From Marthasterias glacialis (taxonomy: Eukaryota > Echinodermata > Asteroidea > Forcipulatida > Asteriidae): a DNA stretch of 64,000 bases. The translations under genes were made by a program, and so were the position numbers. Under the pieces are notes generated by a model that ran no database searches, was not told the origin of the DNA, and worked only from the letters and a program-made list of their open reading frames with translations. Location of the stretch: contig OU452228.1 in NCBI GenBank assembly GCA_911728455.2, positions 20,099,689 through 20,163,688 on the forward strand, read 5' to 3'. Below are positions 48,951-62,435 of this stretch, one piece after another (position 1 is the first letter of the stretch; every line of letters begins with the position of its first letter).

Positions 48951-49378
48951 GGGCCTCATGATTTTATGGCTCTGCTTGCTGTATTAAGCAAAAAGTCGGC
49001 GCTTACGGAAGCAGAAAAAATTCGCGCTTAGCGTAAGCATATTTCACACAGGTAAGCAAGGAATTGTGGCTTGTACGCGTGCGTACTTCACGCTACTAAG
49101 CATCGTACAGCTCATAGCACAGAGATTATTGCGTAATAGCAGGGAAAAAACATGCGTAAGCAAAAGTGTATTTCATAAACGATCGAAAGCATTTGATAGC
49201 GCATGGTGCGCGTTCACAGTGGATTTGCATAGTCACGTGTCACTCTTCTGCTTACAAGAACCACCGGCAAGCTATAGCTTTGCTTACGGAGTAGCAGGGT
49301 TTATGACATAACATTTCTGCTAATGGCGGCTCTGTAAGCAGATAACGTCTGCTCACAGGCTTTGTGAAATTGGGCCCC
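48951..49378. repeat. Long 'gctaag'-related element
   Basis: Ends gggcctcatgattttatggc and gctttgtgaaattgggcccc are inverted versions of the ends of the shorter 'gctaag' copies. The interior is full of cttacggaagcag, gcttagcgtaagc and gtaagca words. About 428 bp, with no recognised coding sequence. Confidence 0.6.
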
Positions 49379-51653
<2,275 letters not shown>

Positions 51654-51795
51654 TGATTAAATAAACAAAATGAGCTGCACACTGAAATGATCATTATCAC
51701 CATTTTACGATCATTAGGTATAATGAAATTTAAAAGAAAGCCCTAAAAACACGTCAAGCAAAATACAACCATCTACGCAGTTTTCTGAAGGTATC

Positions 51796-51917
51796 CTGTT
51801 GGTAAGTGGTGACGTTTTTGAGCCGGAAGTGCAATGCAAACGAGTGGTATACACACATGTACATAACATTCGTTACACTGTACTTCCGGCTCCATAACGT
51901 CATTACTTTACCAACAG
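51796..51917. repeat. 122-bp MITE, ctgttggtaa ends
   Basis: The left arm (ctgttggtaagtggtgacgt, gagccggaagtgca) pairs with the right arm (tgtacttccggctc, acgtcattactttaccaaca + g) over about 38 bp with mismatches. The centre contains atgtacataacat. No coding capacity. Confidence 0.7.
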
Positions 51918-54900
51918 TAAAAAGCTTGTGATTGTTTATAACAAACCGTCGGATTTATGATTATGCTAGTTCGAAAATTTCGTAAAATGTTAGTAACTAA
52001 ACTAAAAACTACCATCTTTAAGTCTGCTATACGGTTTGGACTATCCAAGAAAACGGTAAAAGCGTGTGGTTTGTCTCAGATGTAGATCTCCACGTTTCCT
52101 TCAACGAGGTTTTTATGCGTCCGGTTTCATCACACGCTGCCCGCGCAAAATAAAACAGATGCAAACCTTCGGATTTAGGACAGCTTTTCAGAATTAATTT
52201 GCTGAAACTTTGACGCTTTCAACCGATGTGAGCGCTGCATAAATCTCCAAGCAATGACGACAATTCACTATACGTAACCCTGAGAATACATTCAGCATTT
52301 TTCTATAAGATGTTAAAATAAAAGAAGCATGTTTTTTTTTAGACATGGCGTTCTATTTTAAGTTTTCTGGTACTGTCTGGGTTGTCAACTGTCAAACCTG
52401 TTTTAAAGTCACATTACCTAAAAAAAATAGTGTTATTGACGTTTCCTTTTCTACTGCTTTAAATTGTCAATATTTACTACTTTATACAATTCGTTACAGT
52501 AGCCCATTATGTGCTGTAAACATAAATATTTTTTAAGTAGTCTGTTTTAGATCCTCGCGTACTTGTTTTTGAAAAAAGGCAGCATAAGCTCAGCAGCATC
52601 TTTGCTTTCGAACGCAGGTGACTGTTTAGCATAATGATAAAGTCGGCAGAAAGTGTGTCATGTACGTAGAAGCACAAAATAAGAAAGCATATATAGAGAG
52701 AGAGAGGGAGAGAGATGGGTGGTGGGGGAGGGGGGAGAGAGAGGGGGAGAGAGCAGAGCTATTTATTTTATTTATTTATTTCGTACAACATCCAACAGCG
52801 CAAGTGTCAGAAATGGATGGACACATTGTTAGTTATTAGGGAGGTTTAGCTACACGTATTTACCTGAGAGTCAACGGGAGCGTGTGAAACATTTTTCGCT
52901 CACGTCACATAAAAAATATGCTAGCGTATCAAACTTACACAAACTTTTCGCGTTCACGTTAATGTTTTTTTCTCACGTAACGTGCAGCTTGACTTCCACA
53001 ATAACAATAAAACTGTAACGTGAACAAATTGTTGTAAAGAGAAAATAAAGAGAACATTTCAGAAGAGATGACTGCATTTACTCTCGGGACTCTCTGGGTC
53101 ACCCATTCCAATATAAAAAAGTTTGAGATGACACTGTTTTAAAGTCATCCATCCCCAAGAAATTATCAAAATTATCTTATCAAAATTTGTATTTATAAAG
53201 ATGAAAAGAAACGCGAATGCCTCAACAAATCTGCACCCCATTAGCTCAAAGAACTCCTTTATCCATACAAACCAATTGTCGTACTCTTTGTTCGAGTTCT
53301 ATTTCTTAACTCGTCCCATACTTCCCTCGCACTTAACCATATTAAAAATGGACATCGCTTGTTTTCACATTTTTCACCCACACTGTGATGGAACAGTTTT
53401 GCCAAACTTCATCAAAACTGCTCCAAAGGAGAACATTTTCTAATCAATGCTAAAAACGTATACCTCTTATTAACTGATATTTTGTTGCGCTTCGGGACAT
53501 TATTTTGTACGAGACGCTATATAAGTAGGCTACAGTTTATTATTATTATTTTATTTCATTTTTTAAATCCCCTTTGCAAATAAAAAACAACAACATCTTT
53601 TACAGATTTGTGCGCTAGTACTATAACGTGTTTTATCGTATTGAAAATAAACACTTTATTTTTTATGATGCTAATGCTCGAAACTGCATGTAAATCTAAG
53701 TATTTGCATCAACACACTCCCCTGAGCGTGGATTTTTCAAATTTTATGTTGTGTCTTTTGTTTGACCAAACTCCAGCATCACCGAAACTGCCAGATAAGA
53801 ATGTGAGTTTTTTACGAGAGTGATTAACGATACAACGCGACCGACCTTTCCACCAAGTCTGAAGCTCGCCCGGGCCGACCGCCGAGGCTCAAGGCCTCCG
53901 GGGTCTTTGGCACTGAGCCCCGCGGTGGGTACCGCACGCACGAGCTGGGGCCGGCCTAATCCCACATCTCCGCGTTGGAAACAGTAAAAACAAGCGAGCG
54001 GTTGGGATGGTTTTTGTTTACCGTGGCTCTTGGATGTTAATCCTGGGTAATAATTCATCCCAAGTGAGACAAGTGATTCTCAGTGAGAGATACTTTGAGC
54101 GTTTTATAGCTCCACGCTTTGAGGTAATAAGTCAAAAATGGCATTGGTCAACAAGGCCCCATGTTCCTTGGTGGTCTTCACCGGTATTCCCAGTCCCCTT
54201 AATGCTGTTAAAAAAGCCAAACCTACGCATTCAGCCATTTTTTTTTTTGTTCCAGCTGCTGTTATATTTTTTTTACCAGTGAACAAATCTTGAACCGGAT
54301 TATTTATTTAGAAACAATGAGAATGTTTACGTATCAATATTATCTGGTATCACTCTTGTAAAGTAACAACGGCCGCAAGGTGCAACTTTGGTGCACCTTG
54401 GAGAGGTGCAGATACCCTCCCCCTTGTCCCTCCCTACCCCACCCCACTTATGCACCCCATTACCCACACGTATACTCTATAAATTGTAGGCCTGCCCAAT
54501 CCACACCAAGCTGCCGTTCGAGTCTGGATTTAATGTCGAGTGGTTATTTATTTTTGTTTAATAAACGTTGAACCCCACCCTCCTTTTTTGCGCAACAAGC
54601 ACAATCAAATTAGAAGCCTCTGAAAAAGCTACACAATAAATTCAATTGAGATCAAAGTTTTCATTTAAAACCGTATTTACTTTTTTTCAATTCAGCAGGG
54701 GTGTGTGAGAACTCAATACAAGTTCTTTTTTTTTCAAGATACAGAAATAGTTCAACCTACAGCACCACACTGGCTGTGTTTTTAGTCATGTGGATGTCAT
54801 TAAATATTTTGTTTTCAAAATGTACAGGATTTCTGTTAAAACCTGGCAAAGTTCAGGGTCGTTGTGTCAAATATTGCCTCATACTGGCACTACCACTGGT

Positions 54901-55316
54901 AGACTGAGACTCTTAGAGACCTTCAACACTTCACTAGTCCCAAGCGCCTCAAGGGACCGCCTGGGGTCGAGCGAACTTCAAATGTTTCAAGCAACTCTAC
55001 GGTCTAATACAATCCCACGGCGATTCGCGGCATGATTGGTCTTTATTGTGCGCGTAATCTTTTTTTTTTTTTTAGAATTGAAGATCGTTATTTTTCAATG
55101 ATAATTACTGATGATGGAATTTCTTCAATGTTTGCCACCGTTGCCACGTACTTTCTTCTCCATATTATTTTTTTTATATCGCCCCAACCGGCTCTTGGCG
55201 GTGGAATCACCTCCAACTGCACTGTTGTAAAGTAGGCCAACAGAGGGCACTATTCATGAAGCCCACTGCCAGCGAAGCTGTCGCCCCCAAACGCTGTGCG
55301 ATGCAGGCTACGAATT
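51918..55316. other. Intergenic stretch, no gene recognised
   Basis: No supported gene. A GA-rich simple repeat occupies about 52696-52753. A patch near 52890-52995 repeats ctcacgt/cgtgaac words. A GC-rich segment at about 53868-53980 (gcccgggccgaccgccgagg) yields open frames but no recognised RNA or protein. Other frames are short. Confidence 0.45.
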
Positions 55317-55593
55317 AGTCTTGGCCCAAGACCTCAGTGATCGATAGTGGATTGTGTACGTACGCTCGTAGATGCCCTGGGTCACGCAGTCACTTAATAA
55401 TTTATGTAAATTTATTTCTGCGGTTCCCTAGAAAAGGCTGGGGAGAAAAATAGAAATAAGTTATCACAATGCTGCAGGATTCCCTGTTAGTGAGAGCGGT
55501 TAATTGGTGAAATCATAAAGAGGGCGCGCTATTACGAATTAAACAAGCGTACACAATCCACTATCGATCACTGACGTCTTGTGCAAAGACTAG
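55317..55593. repeat. MITE with cagtgatcgatagtggattg arms
   Basis: The left arm 55317-55366 (agtcttggcccaagac, ctcagtgatcgatagtggat) and the right arm 55546-55593 (gcgtacacaatccactatcg, atcactgacgtcttg) are inverted over about 45 bp with few mismatches. About 180 bp of unpaired sequence lies between. It sits 190 bp from the tRNA-Pro gene. Confidence 0.75.
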
Positions 55594-55780
55594 GTACAAA
55601 TATGATGGTTTGCGGCGTGCCTGCGATAAATACGATGTGGCTTTGCTACATTTTCATGAAAAACAATTCACAAATTTAAAAATTACAATATAAATCAGGA
55701 TTTACAATAACAATCGAGAGTTTTAATTTTGTAAATGACATAAAAAGGGTTCTAAGCGAACGCACGTTAAAAATAATACT

Positions 55781-55852
55781 GGGCCCGTCCGGGAATTGAA
55801 CCCGGGACCTCTCGCACCCGAAGCGAGAATCATACCTCTAGACCAACGAGCC
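55781..55852 (-). tRNA. tRNA-Pro (anticodon CGG)
   Basis: The 72-nt minus-strand sequence folds into a complete cloverleaf. The acceptor is ggctcgt / acgggcc (one G-U pair), and the D arm contains box A ttggtctagagg. The anticodon stem ctcgc / gcgag holds loop ttcgggt with anticodon CGG, and the T arm is cccgg / ccggg with box B ggttcaattcc. It has no intron and lacks encoded CCA, as expected for a eukaryotic gene. It is followed within 10 nt by a ttttt pol III terminator. It closely resembles vertebrate tRNA-Pro, so it is most likely functional. Confidence 0.95.
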
Positions 55853-57141
55853 GACACCTTGACCGTGGTATTCATTGCAATATATTCATTGTAATAATAA
55901 TGATGTTAGAATTTCTGTAAATTTGTGTATTTTTACAGTTTATCAAGCCTAATAAACTAATATGTGCATATCTTATACTTATATCTCCGTATTGGCGTCA
56001 ACAAATGTACGTATTAACTGGAAATATACGGATAATCAATTAAGCGGCGTGTCCTAGCAACAGAGTAATGATATGGCTGGCTCACAAAATGTTATGATTG
56101 AATGATGGCACTTGGCAGTAAACGTTCTCGTTTTTCGGTGACAACGGGTTACGTTACGAAGTCCGTATAGAAAGGTATCGTTTTAAATTTCCCAGAAATC
56201 AAAGCTGAAATGATATTGTTGTTGTACTTCTTTTGTAGTGTTTAATCTATCTTGGTGCGTTTACGTTTGTCAAACAACGTGAAGAGTTAATCATTTCGTT
56301 TGTCGCTAATGGGTCTGACACGTCGGAAATAGACGGATAACAATGTAATTTATGAACATGGTGGATGAATATACGCAATACAAACAAAATGGACCGCCAC
56401 AAAATGGCCTTATCGACATCATCATATTGCCAATAATTAGTGATTTTAAGTCTTGTTGTTATGTCATAGAGTGAGAATAAACCCAGTAAGTAACTGGAAC
56501 GCTGTAGTGTTAGTTGCGATAATGATAATCGTAATTCTCCATCCTCCCGATCCCGACCGTCGGGAGGATGGAGGGTTACGATTATCGCAACCGCGGCGCT
56601 GTAGACCCTTTTTGAGACTTTGAGGCAAAAATGCCGTATCCTGCTGTCACTTATCTCCCTTAATTTAGGTCAAATTATATCCTTACCTGTCCAGAAAGAT
56701 TGACAGAATATATACAGAGAGAGGAACAGGCACTTTGAATGATTAACACTCGTTACAAAGTGTCGAAATCATGAAAAATAAGCCATTTTCACGTCTCCGT
56801 TGGGCTTGACAACGCTACCCGCTACTGCGCTAGTGCCATTTTAGTTCCTTTACTAGGCATGAATGCGCGAAAGTTCCAGTCGCACAATGAAATGTCCGCT
56901 TGAATTTTCTTTTTAGTAATTAGAGGTCAATAATTAGCGTTTTCACTACCAATTCCTGGAGAGGAATATTAAAAACGGAAAATAAAGCCCAACACCCATT
57001 AAAAAATCTAAAAAATCCCTTGGCCTCAGTTAGAAAGTGGCAGTCGAATATGGAAACTTTTCCTTTTCTCATACTAATTACTTTGTACTAGGCCCACAAA
57101 CTATAGTAGTATTTAACTTCTTATGCCTTTCATCTTTTCAG
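55853..57141. other. Upstream flank / 5' intron of the anoctamin gene
   Basis: The acceptor before 57142 implies an upstream non-coding exon somewhere to the left, which I could not locate. The interval contains the hairpin at 56513-56591 and otherwise no recognisable feature. A promoter could lie here or further left. Confidence 0.4.
56513..56591. repeat. 79-bp hairpin with ccatcctcccga arms
   Basis: The left arm (gttgcgataatgataatcgt, aattctccatcctcccga) and right arm (tcgggaggatggagg, gttacgattatcgcaac) pair with few mismatches around the loop tcccgaccg. A related hairpin lies just after the first anoctamin coding exon (57383-57455). Probably a miniature inverted-repeat element. Confidence 0.8.
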
Positions 57142-57151
57142 ACAACCCACC

Positions 57152-57358
57152 ATGAATGAGCCTTATCTTGATTACGATGAAACGTATGGTGGCAAACCCC
57201 TGAAACTAAATAAACTGCCCTCGCTTGAGCAAAATGGTGCCGATGAATACAAGACCAAGAAACGCAAGAAGAAACGCAAGAAGTCACCCAGGAAAGCAGC
57301 TACAGCTACACAGACAATAATCCCCAAGAGGATTGACTATGTCTTGGTTTACCCAAAG
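57152..57358 (+). CDS. Anoctamin (TMEM16) family, coding exon 1
   Basis: First coding exon of an anoctamin, a membrane protein family of calcium-activated chloride channels and phospholipid scramblases (family knowledge). It encodes residues 1-69: an acidic start (MNEPYLDYDETYGG), a lysine-rich stretch (about 35-48, KTKKRKKKRKK), then KRIDYVLVYPK, the hallmark first strand of the anoctamin N-terminal dimerisation domain. The exon begins at 57142 after cttttcag; the ATG at 57152 has a strong Kozak context (cccaccatga). It ends AAAG before gtaggc, phase 0. Exons at 58735, 59557, 60317, 61282, 61618 and 63702 continue it. Subfamily not assigned; the IDYVLVY form recalls ANO3/4 but similarity is not decisive. 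Confidence 0.88.
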
Positions 57359-57382
57359 GTAGGCATCGGGAGAAATTGGTGG

Positions 57383-57455
57383 GATAATCGTCACCCCTCC
57401 ATCCTCTCTACGGTTGTCTGCGGCTGTCGGGAGGATGGAGGGTTTCCAAATTATC
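57383..57455. repeat. Hairpin 24 nt after an anoctamin donor site
   Basis: gataatcgtcaccc + ctccatcctc pairs with gaggatggag + ggtttccaaattatc. Shares the ccatcctc/gaggatgg core and the ataatcgt end with the hairpin at 56513-56591, so both belong to one family. It begins 24 nt into the intron. Confidence 0.75.
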
Positions 57456-57944
57456 AGACACTACCAGACACCATTATTTAGTGTTATAGGCCTACATGTA
57501 CATCAGCAAAAATTTGTATGAATTGTTTTTGTCTAAAATGAATTCAAGCGAAGGTTATGTGAGCACACCAACTCCGTCTGTTCCCACACTGTATCATCAC
57601 ATGCAGGCCTAGCCCCACTAGTGTAGCAAGGATTTTTGACATCGGTTGAATCCTTAGCCATGCGTCCAAGCCTATCTTTTGTGCAGCTCGTCCCCCAATC
57701 CGCCGCACCTAACGGGTGCGGCGCTGGATTTTAACCAACTAAATGTGTCCACGTACCTCTTAGCTTCCCTCCGGTACTTTGGCTGTTGAAGTTACTAACA
57801 TTTTTAAGGGCAAATAATCATTTGTATTTTGCTCAAAATTATTCCACACAAATAGATATCAGCTAGCGATCGGGGCAATTTTGATTACCCAGAATGCAAT
57901 GCCATCACAAAGTCCCGGGTGGTGCGAGAGTGCAAAAACAATTT

Positions 57945-58044
57945 CAGAATGGAGTCAGAAAAAGTGCACTTACCAAACTATACGCATGCAACCGATGCCA
58001 CGCATATATTTGGTGCATGCACTTTTTCTGACTCCATGCATTCT
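57945..58044. repeat. Foldback with ggagtcagaaaaagtgca arms
   Basis: cagaatggagtcagaaaaag + tgca at the left is matched by tgcactttttctgactcc + atgcattctg at the right, the only interruption being four bases (atgc). About 50 bp of loop. It lies in the first coding-region intron of the anoctamin gene. Confidence 0.8.
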
Positions 58045-58235
58045 GTATTCTAAGCTGTTTCATTAGCTGTAGCTGTCACGTGAAACAGCCACTGATAAAT
58101 GGGAGTAATACAGTATTAAAATACCAGATTCAAAACAAATTCTTGACTGAGTTCCGCCTTTCTCAACAAATAATGTCACTTGAGTTTGTTGTTTAAAACA
58201 TATCGAGATAATTATTTTTTGTCAAGGGGGTCTTC

Positions 58236-58254
58236 GGGGGGGGGGGGGGGGGGG
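58236..58254 (+). repeat. Run of 19 G
   Basis: An uninterrupted G run on the transcribed-sense strand of an anoctamin intron. Length is uncertain in any assembly. Confidence 0.8.
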
Positions 58255-58734
58255 TCGGCTGTAGCCCCATGGATAAAACTGTCCAGAACTTTAAATTTTG
58301 AGTTGGAGGTTCCATCAAAATTGTTATCTTTTAACCACTATGTGAATATATGTCCACTTTTATTATTTACTTATGGATAAATGTTATAAATCAGAGTTTA
58401 ATTTGGACGAATAATGAAAATTTTTTATGAACTTACGGCTTATCTGAGCCAATTTTTTGACTCGGATAACATGTGACCTCATTTTTTGTTTAAATACCCA
58501 GGAATCAGGCCAAGTTTGGTTTTTTTTGTAATGTATGTTTACAATCAATCTTAGGAAGACCTTTCTAGTTAATTTAGAGTCATCATTACCACCCCAAAAA
58601 TAGCCCAACGAGGGTAATTTGTCCCTTTAAGCCCAGAAGCAATACGTTACACGCACTAAAGAAATCAAAAATTTGCAGGCAGACTGACAAACATGGAGCA
58701 TCATATTGTACTTTGTCTTTTTCCTTATCTAAAG

Positions 58735-58950
58735 GAGGATGAGGCTGATTTTGAAGATGCAGAAGATATTGAGGACTACCAGAGAAGGGTAGAGTTACGG
58801 AAGAGGTTCCAGAAAGCCGCCAAGGAGCAAGAGGGCCTTGAGATACGAGAAAAGGACATGGTAGATAAGATGTATATTCTTATCCATTGTCCTTTTGCAA
58901 GGATGTGTCACCAAGCCGAGTCGGTCAACTTAGAGATGCCACTGGAAGGA
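58735..58950 (+). CDS. Anoctamin, coding exon 2
   Basis: Encodes 72 residues (70-141). An acidic segment (EDEADFEDAEDIEDYQRR) is followed by a charged helix (ELRKRFQKAAKEQEGLEIRE) and YILIHCPFARMCHQAESVNL. The last corresponds to the anoctamin 'VKLHAPWEVLxRYAEELNLxMP' segment, here with CPF in place of the usual APW. Acceptor ccttatctaaag, donor gga before gtaaga, both phase 0. The acidic insert is unusually long compared with vertebrate paralogues that I recall. Confidence 0.88.
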
Positions 58951-59556
58951 GTAAGAAAAAAAATCTGAATCTGACTTAAAGAGTTTTTTTTTAATGATTG
59001 AATTGGGGACAGATGTTCTGAGGGATTAGATTTATACCAGTGTCTCGGACTGTGTCAGTGATTGGACAAGAATTACCCTTATAGACTAGGCATTTTTGCT
59101 AGCATGTGACCTCAATCCTCCCATATCCTCTTCTCCGATGTCACTCCACACCTAATTGTTTGGACTTTGATAAGATTGGAATGCCTGACTGACCCTGTAA
59201 TAAGCGATTGTTGTTTGGGCCTACGGGCAACCAGTCCTTCTGAACCCTCCATTTTTACTCAATTCACCTGACGTCATTGTCACAATAATACTGGTTGCGC
59301 CATTGCGGGAGTCAATGTCCCTACGTGTTATGCAGTGAAGTGCGAATTTTAGACGACGGGGGCGTTTACACGCTTACCTGTTGACTTCCAAAATGGTGAG
59401 CGTGGCACAGTGATGTACGTGAAAGGGGGTAAATAGGATTTGGGGCTGTCAGGGTTTTTAATGAAGTGAGATAGTGAAAAGGCATGAGATGAGATGGTTA
59501 AACACCTCGTAAGTGATTTGTGTATTTTATTTGTGTATTATCTGTGTCTTCATCAG

Positions 59557-59629
59557 GCTGCGATTCCCAAGAATACCCAGGGAGGATGTATGCATAGAAT
59601 CAACTCCTTTTTCACCACAGAAGATGAAG
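59557..59629 (+). CDS. Anoctamin, coding exon 3
   Basis: A 73-nt exon encoding AAIPKNTQGGCMHRINSFFT and TEDE plus the first base of the next codon (ends in phase 1). Acceptor tcttcatcag, donor gtagga. In anoctamins this segment links the LHAPW strand to the conserved 'F..APF' region. The reading frame is fixed by the phases of its neighbours, since the exon is short. Confidence 0.8.
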
Positions 59630-60316
59630 GTAGGAGTTTATCAGGCAACCAGTTTTAGCATTGATTTTAGCATCGGGCCAGTGACAGTTTCCATTTTAAA
59701 CTTTGTAGAAATTTCTTTCTCATTCAGATTCTGGTCTCGTAAAATAAATTCTGGTCCGGTAAAAATTTTGAGCTACAGGCCCTGCAGTCTTGTGGAATTA
59801 TACCCCAAATTCGAGCCCTGATAACCCCTGGAATTGTGACAGAAAATGGGGAATTTTTAATTAATCCTGTGGCTGATCCACTCCACATTCCCGCTCAAAA
59901 TAGTAGCCCACAAAAAAGGCATCAAAGAGCAACTGGTCCCCTCTAATTCTTCCTTTGATTTTGTAACCTGTCTATCTGTATGGAGTTTAGGGTGACCGTG
60001 TAAAAACATGATTCATTAGAAGTGGGATCCTGTCAAAATCCTTACATTTTGACACGCGCGTACTAAGTGCCCTACAAGCGCTCAATAGTCTTAACAAAGC
60101 ATGCGCGCAAAGCAGTGACTTTTGATCAGCCAATCAGCATTGTTTTTCAGTGTATCCCCACCAGGGGTTAGTGACGAGAGGTAATGATGCGGCGCGCTGC
60201 CCATGGTAGCCAGGTTGACCACTGCAGGAAAAAAAACCTGAGCTTAACATTACACCAGTAATCACTCGCTTGATTTCACTAATCACTTCATGTTCTATGT
60301 GTCTTTTGATGTATAG

Positions 60317-60417
60317 TGGATTTTGTCAGTGCGCCTTTCTGCGTAGCAAAGAGGGCGGTATTCCAAGGTATTGATGAACCAGATACGTTCTTCTCTCCTG
60401 CGCTACGTTCACTCCTT
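60317..60417 (+). CDS. Anoctamin, coding exon 4
   Basis: A 101-nt exon completing a valine codon and then encoding DFVSAPFCVAKRAVFQGIDE and PDTFFSPALRSLL. This matches the anoctamin pattern 'xFxxPFxxxxxxxFxIxxxxTFFSxAxRSxIVxxIL' (family knowledge). Acceptor ttgatgtatag (weak pyrimidine tract), donor gtaagt (consensus), ending in phase 0. A long hairpin begins 13 nt after the donor. Confidence 0.87.
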
Positions 60418-60430
60418 GTAAGTACGATGT

Positions 60431-60592
60431 ACAAATATTGGATGCATTTGAGTGCATTGTCACAGAATATAATCACGGGGTGAAATCTGGACTATTCCAT
60501 TTCACGAGGCGAAGCCAAGTTAAATGGAAAAGCCAGATTTCTCTGAGTGATTTTATTCTGCGACAATGCACTCAAATGCATCCAATATATGT
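60431..60592. repeat. 162-bp foldback immediately after exon 4
   Basis: The left arm (acaaatattggatgcatttg, agtgcattgtcacagaatat, then gggtgaaatctgg, ttccattt) pairs with the right arm (aaatgg, ccagatttctctgag, tattctgcgacaatgcac, tcaaatgcatccaatatatg). Arms total about 70 bp around a loop containing cgaggcgaagccaag. The arms diverge by a few per cent. Confidence 0.85.
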
Positions 60593-61002
60593 TTTATACA
60601 ACTCACACATAGATCCTTGTCATTTTATTTTTTTTTTTTTATACAAAAAAACACAAAATAAACACAGTTCCTCATCCACCCCACACTCTGAAAACCCCTT
60701 CTAAACAACATGGACAACTCCATGTAGACACCAACCTTGTCTGCCATGACACGACCTTGCCTCATTTGCACAAAGGGCAGGAATGGTTATTTTTGGGAAC
60801 GACGCTGCAAGTTAAGCGTTGAAAATCCATATCAGATGGTCCAACGATGCTGCAGTAATTACATGGCACAATAAAGGATGACACGTGATGCGTGTTCCAC
60901 CAATCAAATGACAAGGATCTGTGTGTGCGATACATAGTTATAGTTATAACCTTTAACCTGATTGATGCTGTGACTCATGTTTAGTCAGACATTAAATAGT
61001 GG

Positions 61003-61122
61003 GAAACTTTTGAGACGATAGCGGGCGTCCCACAGACCGGTCCTTTTCCATTGTTCTCACAGCGATGAAAAGAATGGAAAAGGAACGGTCTGTGGGATGC
61101 CCGCTATCATCTCAAAAGTCTC
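61003..61122. repeat. 120-bp foldback in an anoctamin intron
   Basis: The left arm (gaaacttttgagacgatagc, gggcgtcccacagaccggtc, cttttccatt) pairs with the right arm (aatggaaaaggaacggtctg, tgggatgcccgctatcatct, caaaagtctcc) over about 50 bp with few mismatches. The loop is about 20 bp. Confidence 0.85.
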
Positions 61123-61281
61123 CAATTGAAATCTACACGTTAATCCGGAGGTCACAGGTTGATATCCCGTTCTAGTTACTTTTTCTTTGTTCAATTAAAA
61201 TTTACCCACTTAGTTTCTCTTGTGGTTTGTTGCTTGATATATAATTATTTTGGTGGTTTTTGTTGACGCATTTCTATCCAG

Positions 61282-61363
61282 GTTCATAATATTTTGATCA
61301 ACATCGATGTCAGAGAGAAGGGAGATATGGAAAGAGACTACAAAGATTCCATGAGGAAAAAGG
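61282..61363 (+). CDS. Anoctamin, coding exon 5
   Basis: An 82-nt exon encoding VHNILINIDVREKGDMERDY and KDSMRKK plus one base (ends in phase 1). It continues RSLL-VHNIL, the conserved '(I/L)VxxIL' step of the dimerisation domain. A basic, charged segment follows, where vertebrate paralogues have a variable linker. Acceptor tttctatccag, donor gtatgt. Confidence 0.87.
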
Positions 61364-61617
61364 GTATGTTGATTTGAGATTATTTGAAACATTTCCTCAT
61401 CACCGCTCTTCATAGTTTGACAATTTTATGTATATACGCTTTTTCTGAGCAGTAAATTTGTACATTATTCTTTCTTACATTGAATCTATGTATTTCTTCA
61501 TAAACTAAGCCATTGAGTTTGAAAGATGGAAAGAAAGTCTCCTTTTCTAAAGAATACTGTCTTGTTTCTTAAAATCCGGAGAGCTAGTTGTTAATTAAAT
61601 ATTCTTTCATCTTCTAG

Positions 61618-61656
61618 CTAAGTTTGTTGATCAATCACGGTTAGAACATAAACAAG
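61618..61656 (+). CDS. Probable 39-nt anoctamin exon
   Basis: Bounded by a good acceptor (attctttcatcttctag) and a donor (caag before gtacac). It is exactly 39 nt, starts and ends in phase 1 between two phase-1 junctions, and has no stop in that frame: A-KFVDQSRLEHKQ-G. Skipping it also keeps the frame, so it could be a cassette exon. The residues fall in the variable linker between the VHNIL and LMKKVFTDAF segments and show no conserved motif, so support comes from splice sites and phase only. Confidence 0.5.
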
Positions 61657-62435
61657 GTACACAACTCTGTTTTGTTTGGTAACCTGTTTATTTTTTAGTT
61701 CTGGTTAATTTTTAAAAATTTTTATTTGAGTCTTTGACCAAGTTTCATTAAAGCAATTGTTGTTGCAATTACGTTTTGTTGATGAAGATAATAATAAATG
61801 ATTTAACATCGTTTGTTTAACTTCTCTGTTAAATTGAAATATGATAATAATCTCGTTATCAGTGTTATATCATTAGTTGCCTCGTTGTCACAATTTTAAT
61901 TTCATAATTTTGAATGTAATTGAACATTTTTTCTGACCTTTGAAATTATTATATAAAACCTTGAAATTAACCTTTCAAATGATAATTCTTGTAAAGAGTT
62001 TTGGAGTTTGTGTTGTTGTGTTACTCCCACCAGACTCTGGAGTTCTTTTAGCAAAGCATTTTCCTGAAGTGGTCTTATTACGACCTAATAACAAAACGCA
62101 GTTCTTGCATAGCGCTTTATCACACCTGAGGGTCGCTCTTTGTTTTGTGCGCTCTTTATGTTTGAATTATAAAACTATATAAAAATATATATAGATAATA
62201 TAATATATTAAAAAATAAATTAGGAATAGACTTTTCCCAAGCATCATTGCTTTGGTTTTGTGTTTCAATTCTGATAGTTTTGAATACCTTAATTAATGTC
62301 ATCTCTGAAGAAGCACCGTGTAGCAATCTTTTTAAGATTTGTGTAGACTCTGGATGGAGCCATTGATGCAACAAATGGACATTTTGAATAGCATGTTTTG
62401 TTAGTGTCATAAAATACACAATACTAACAAAATTC

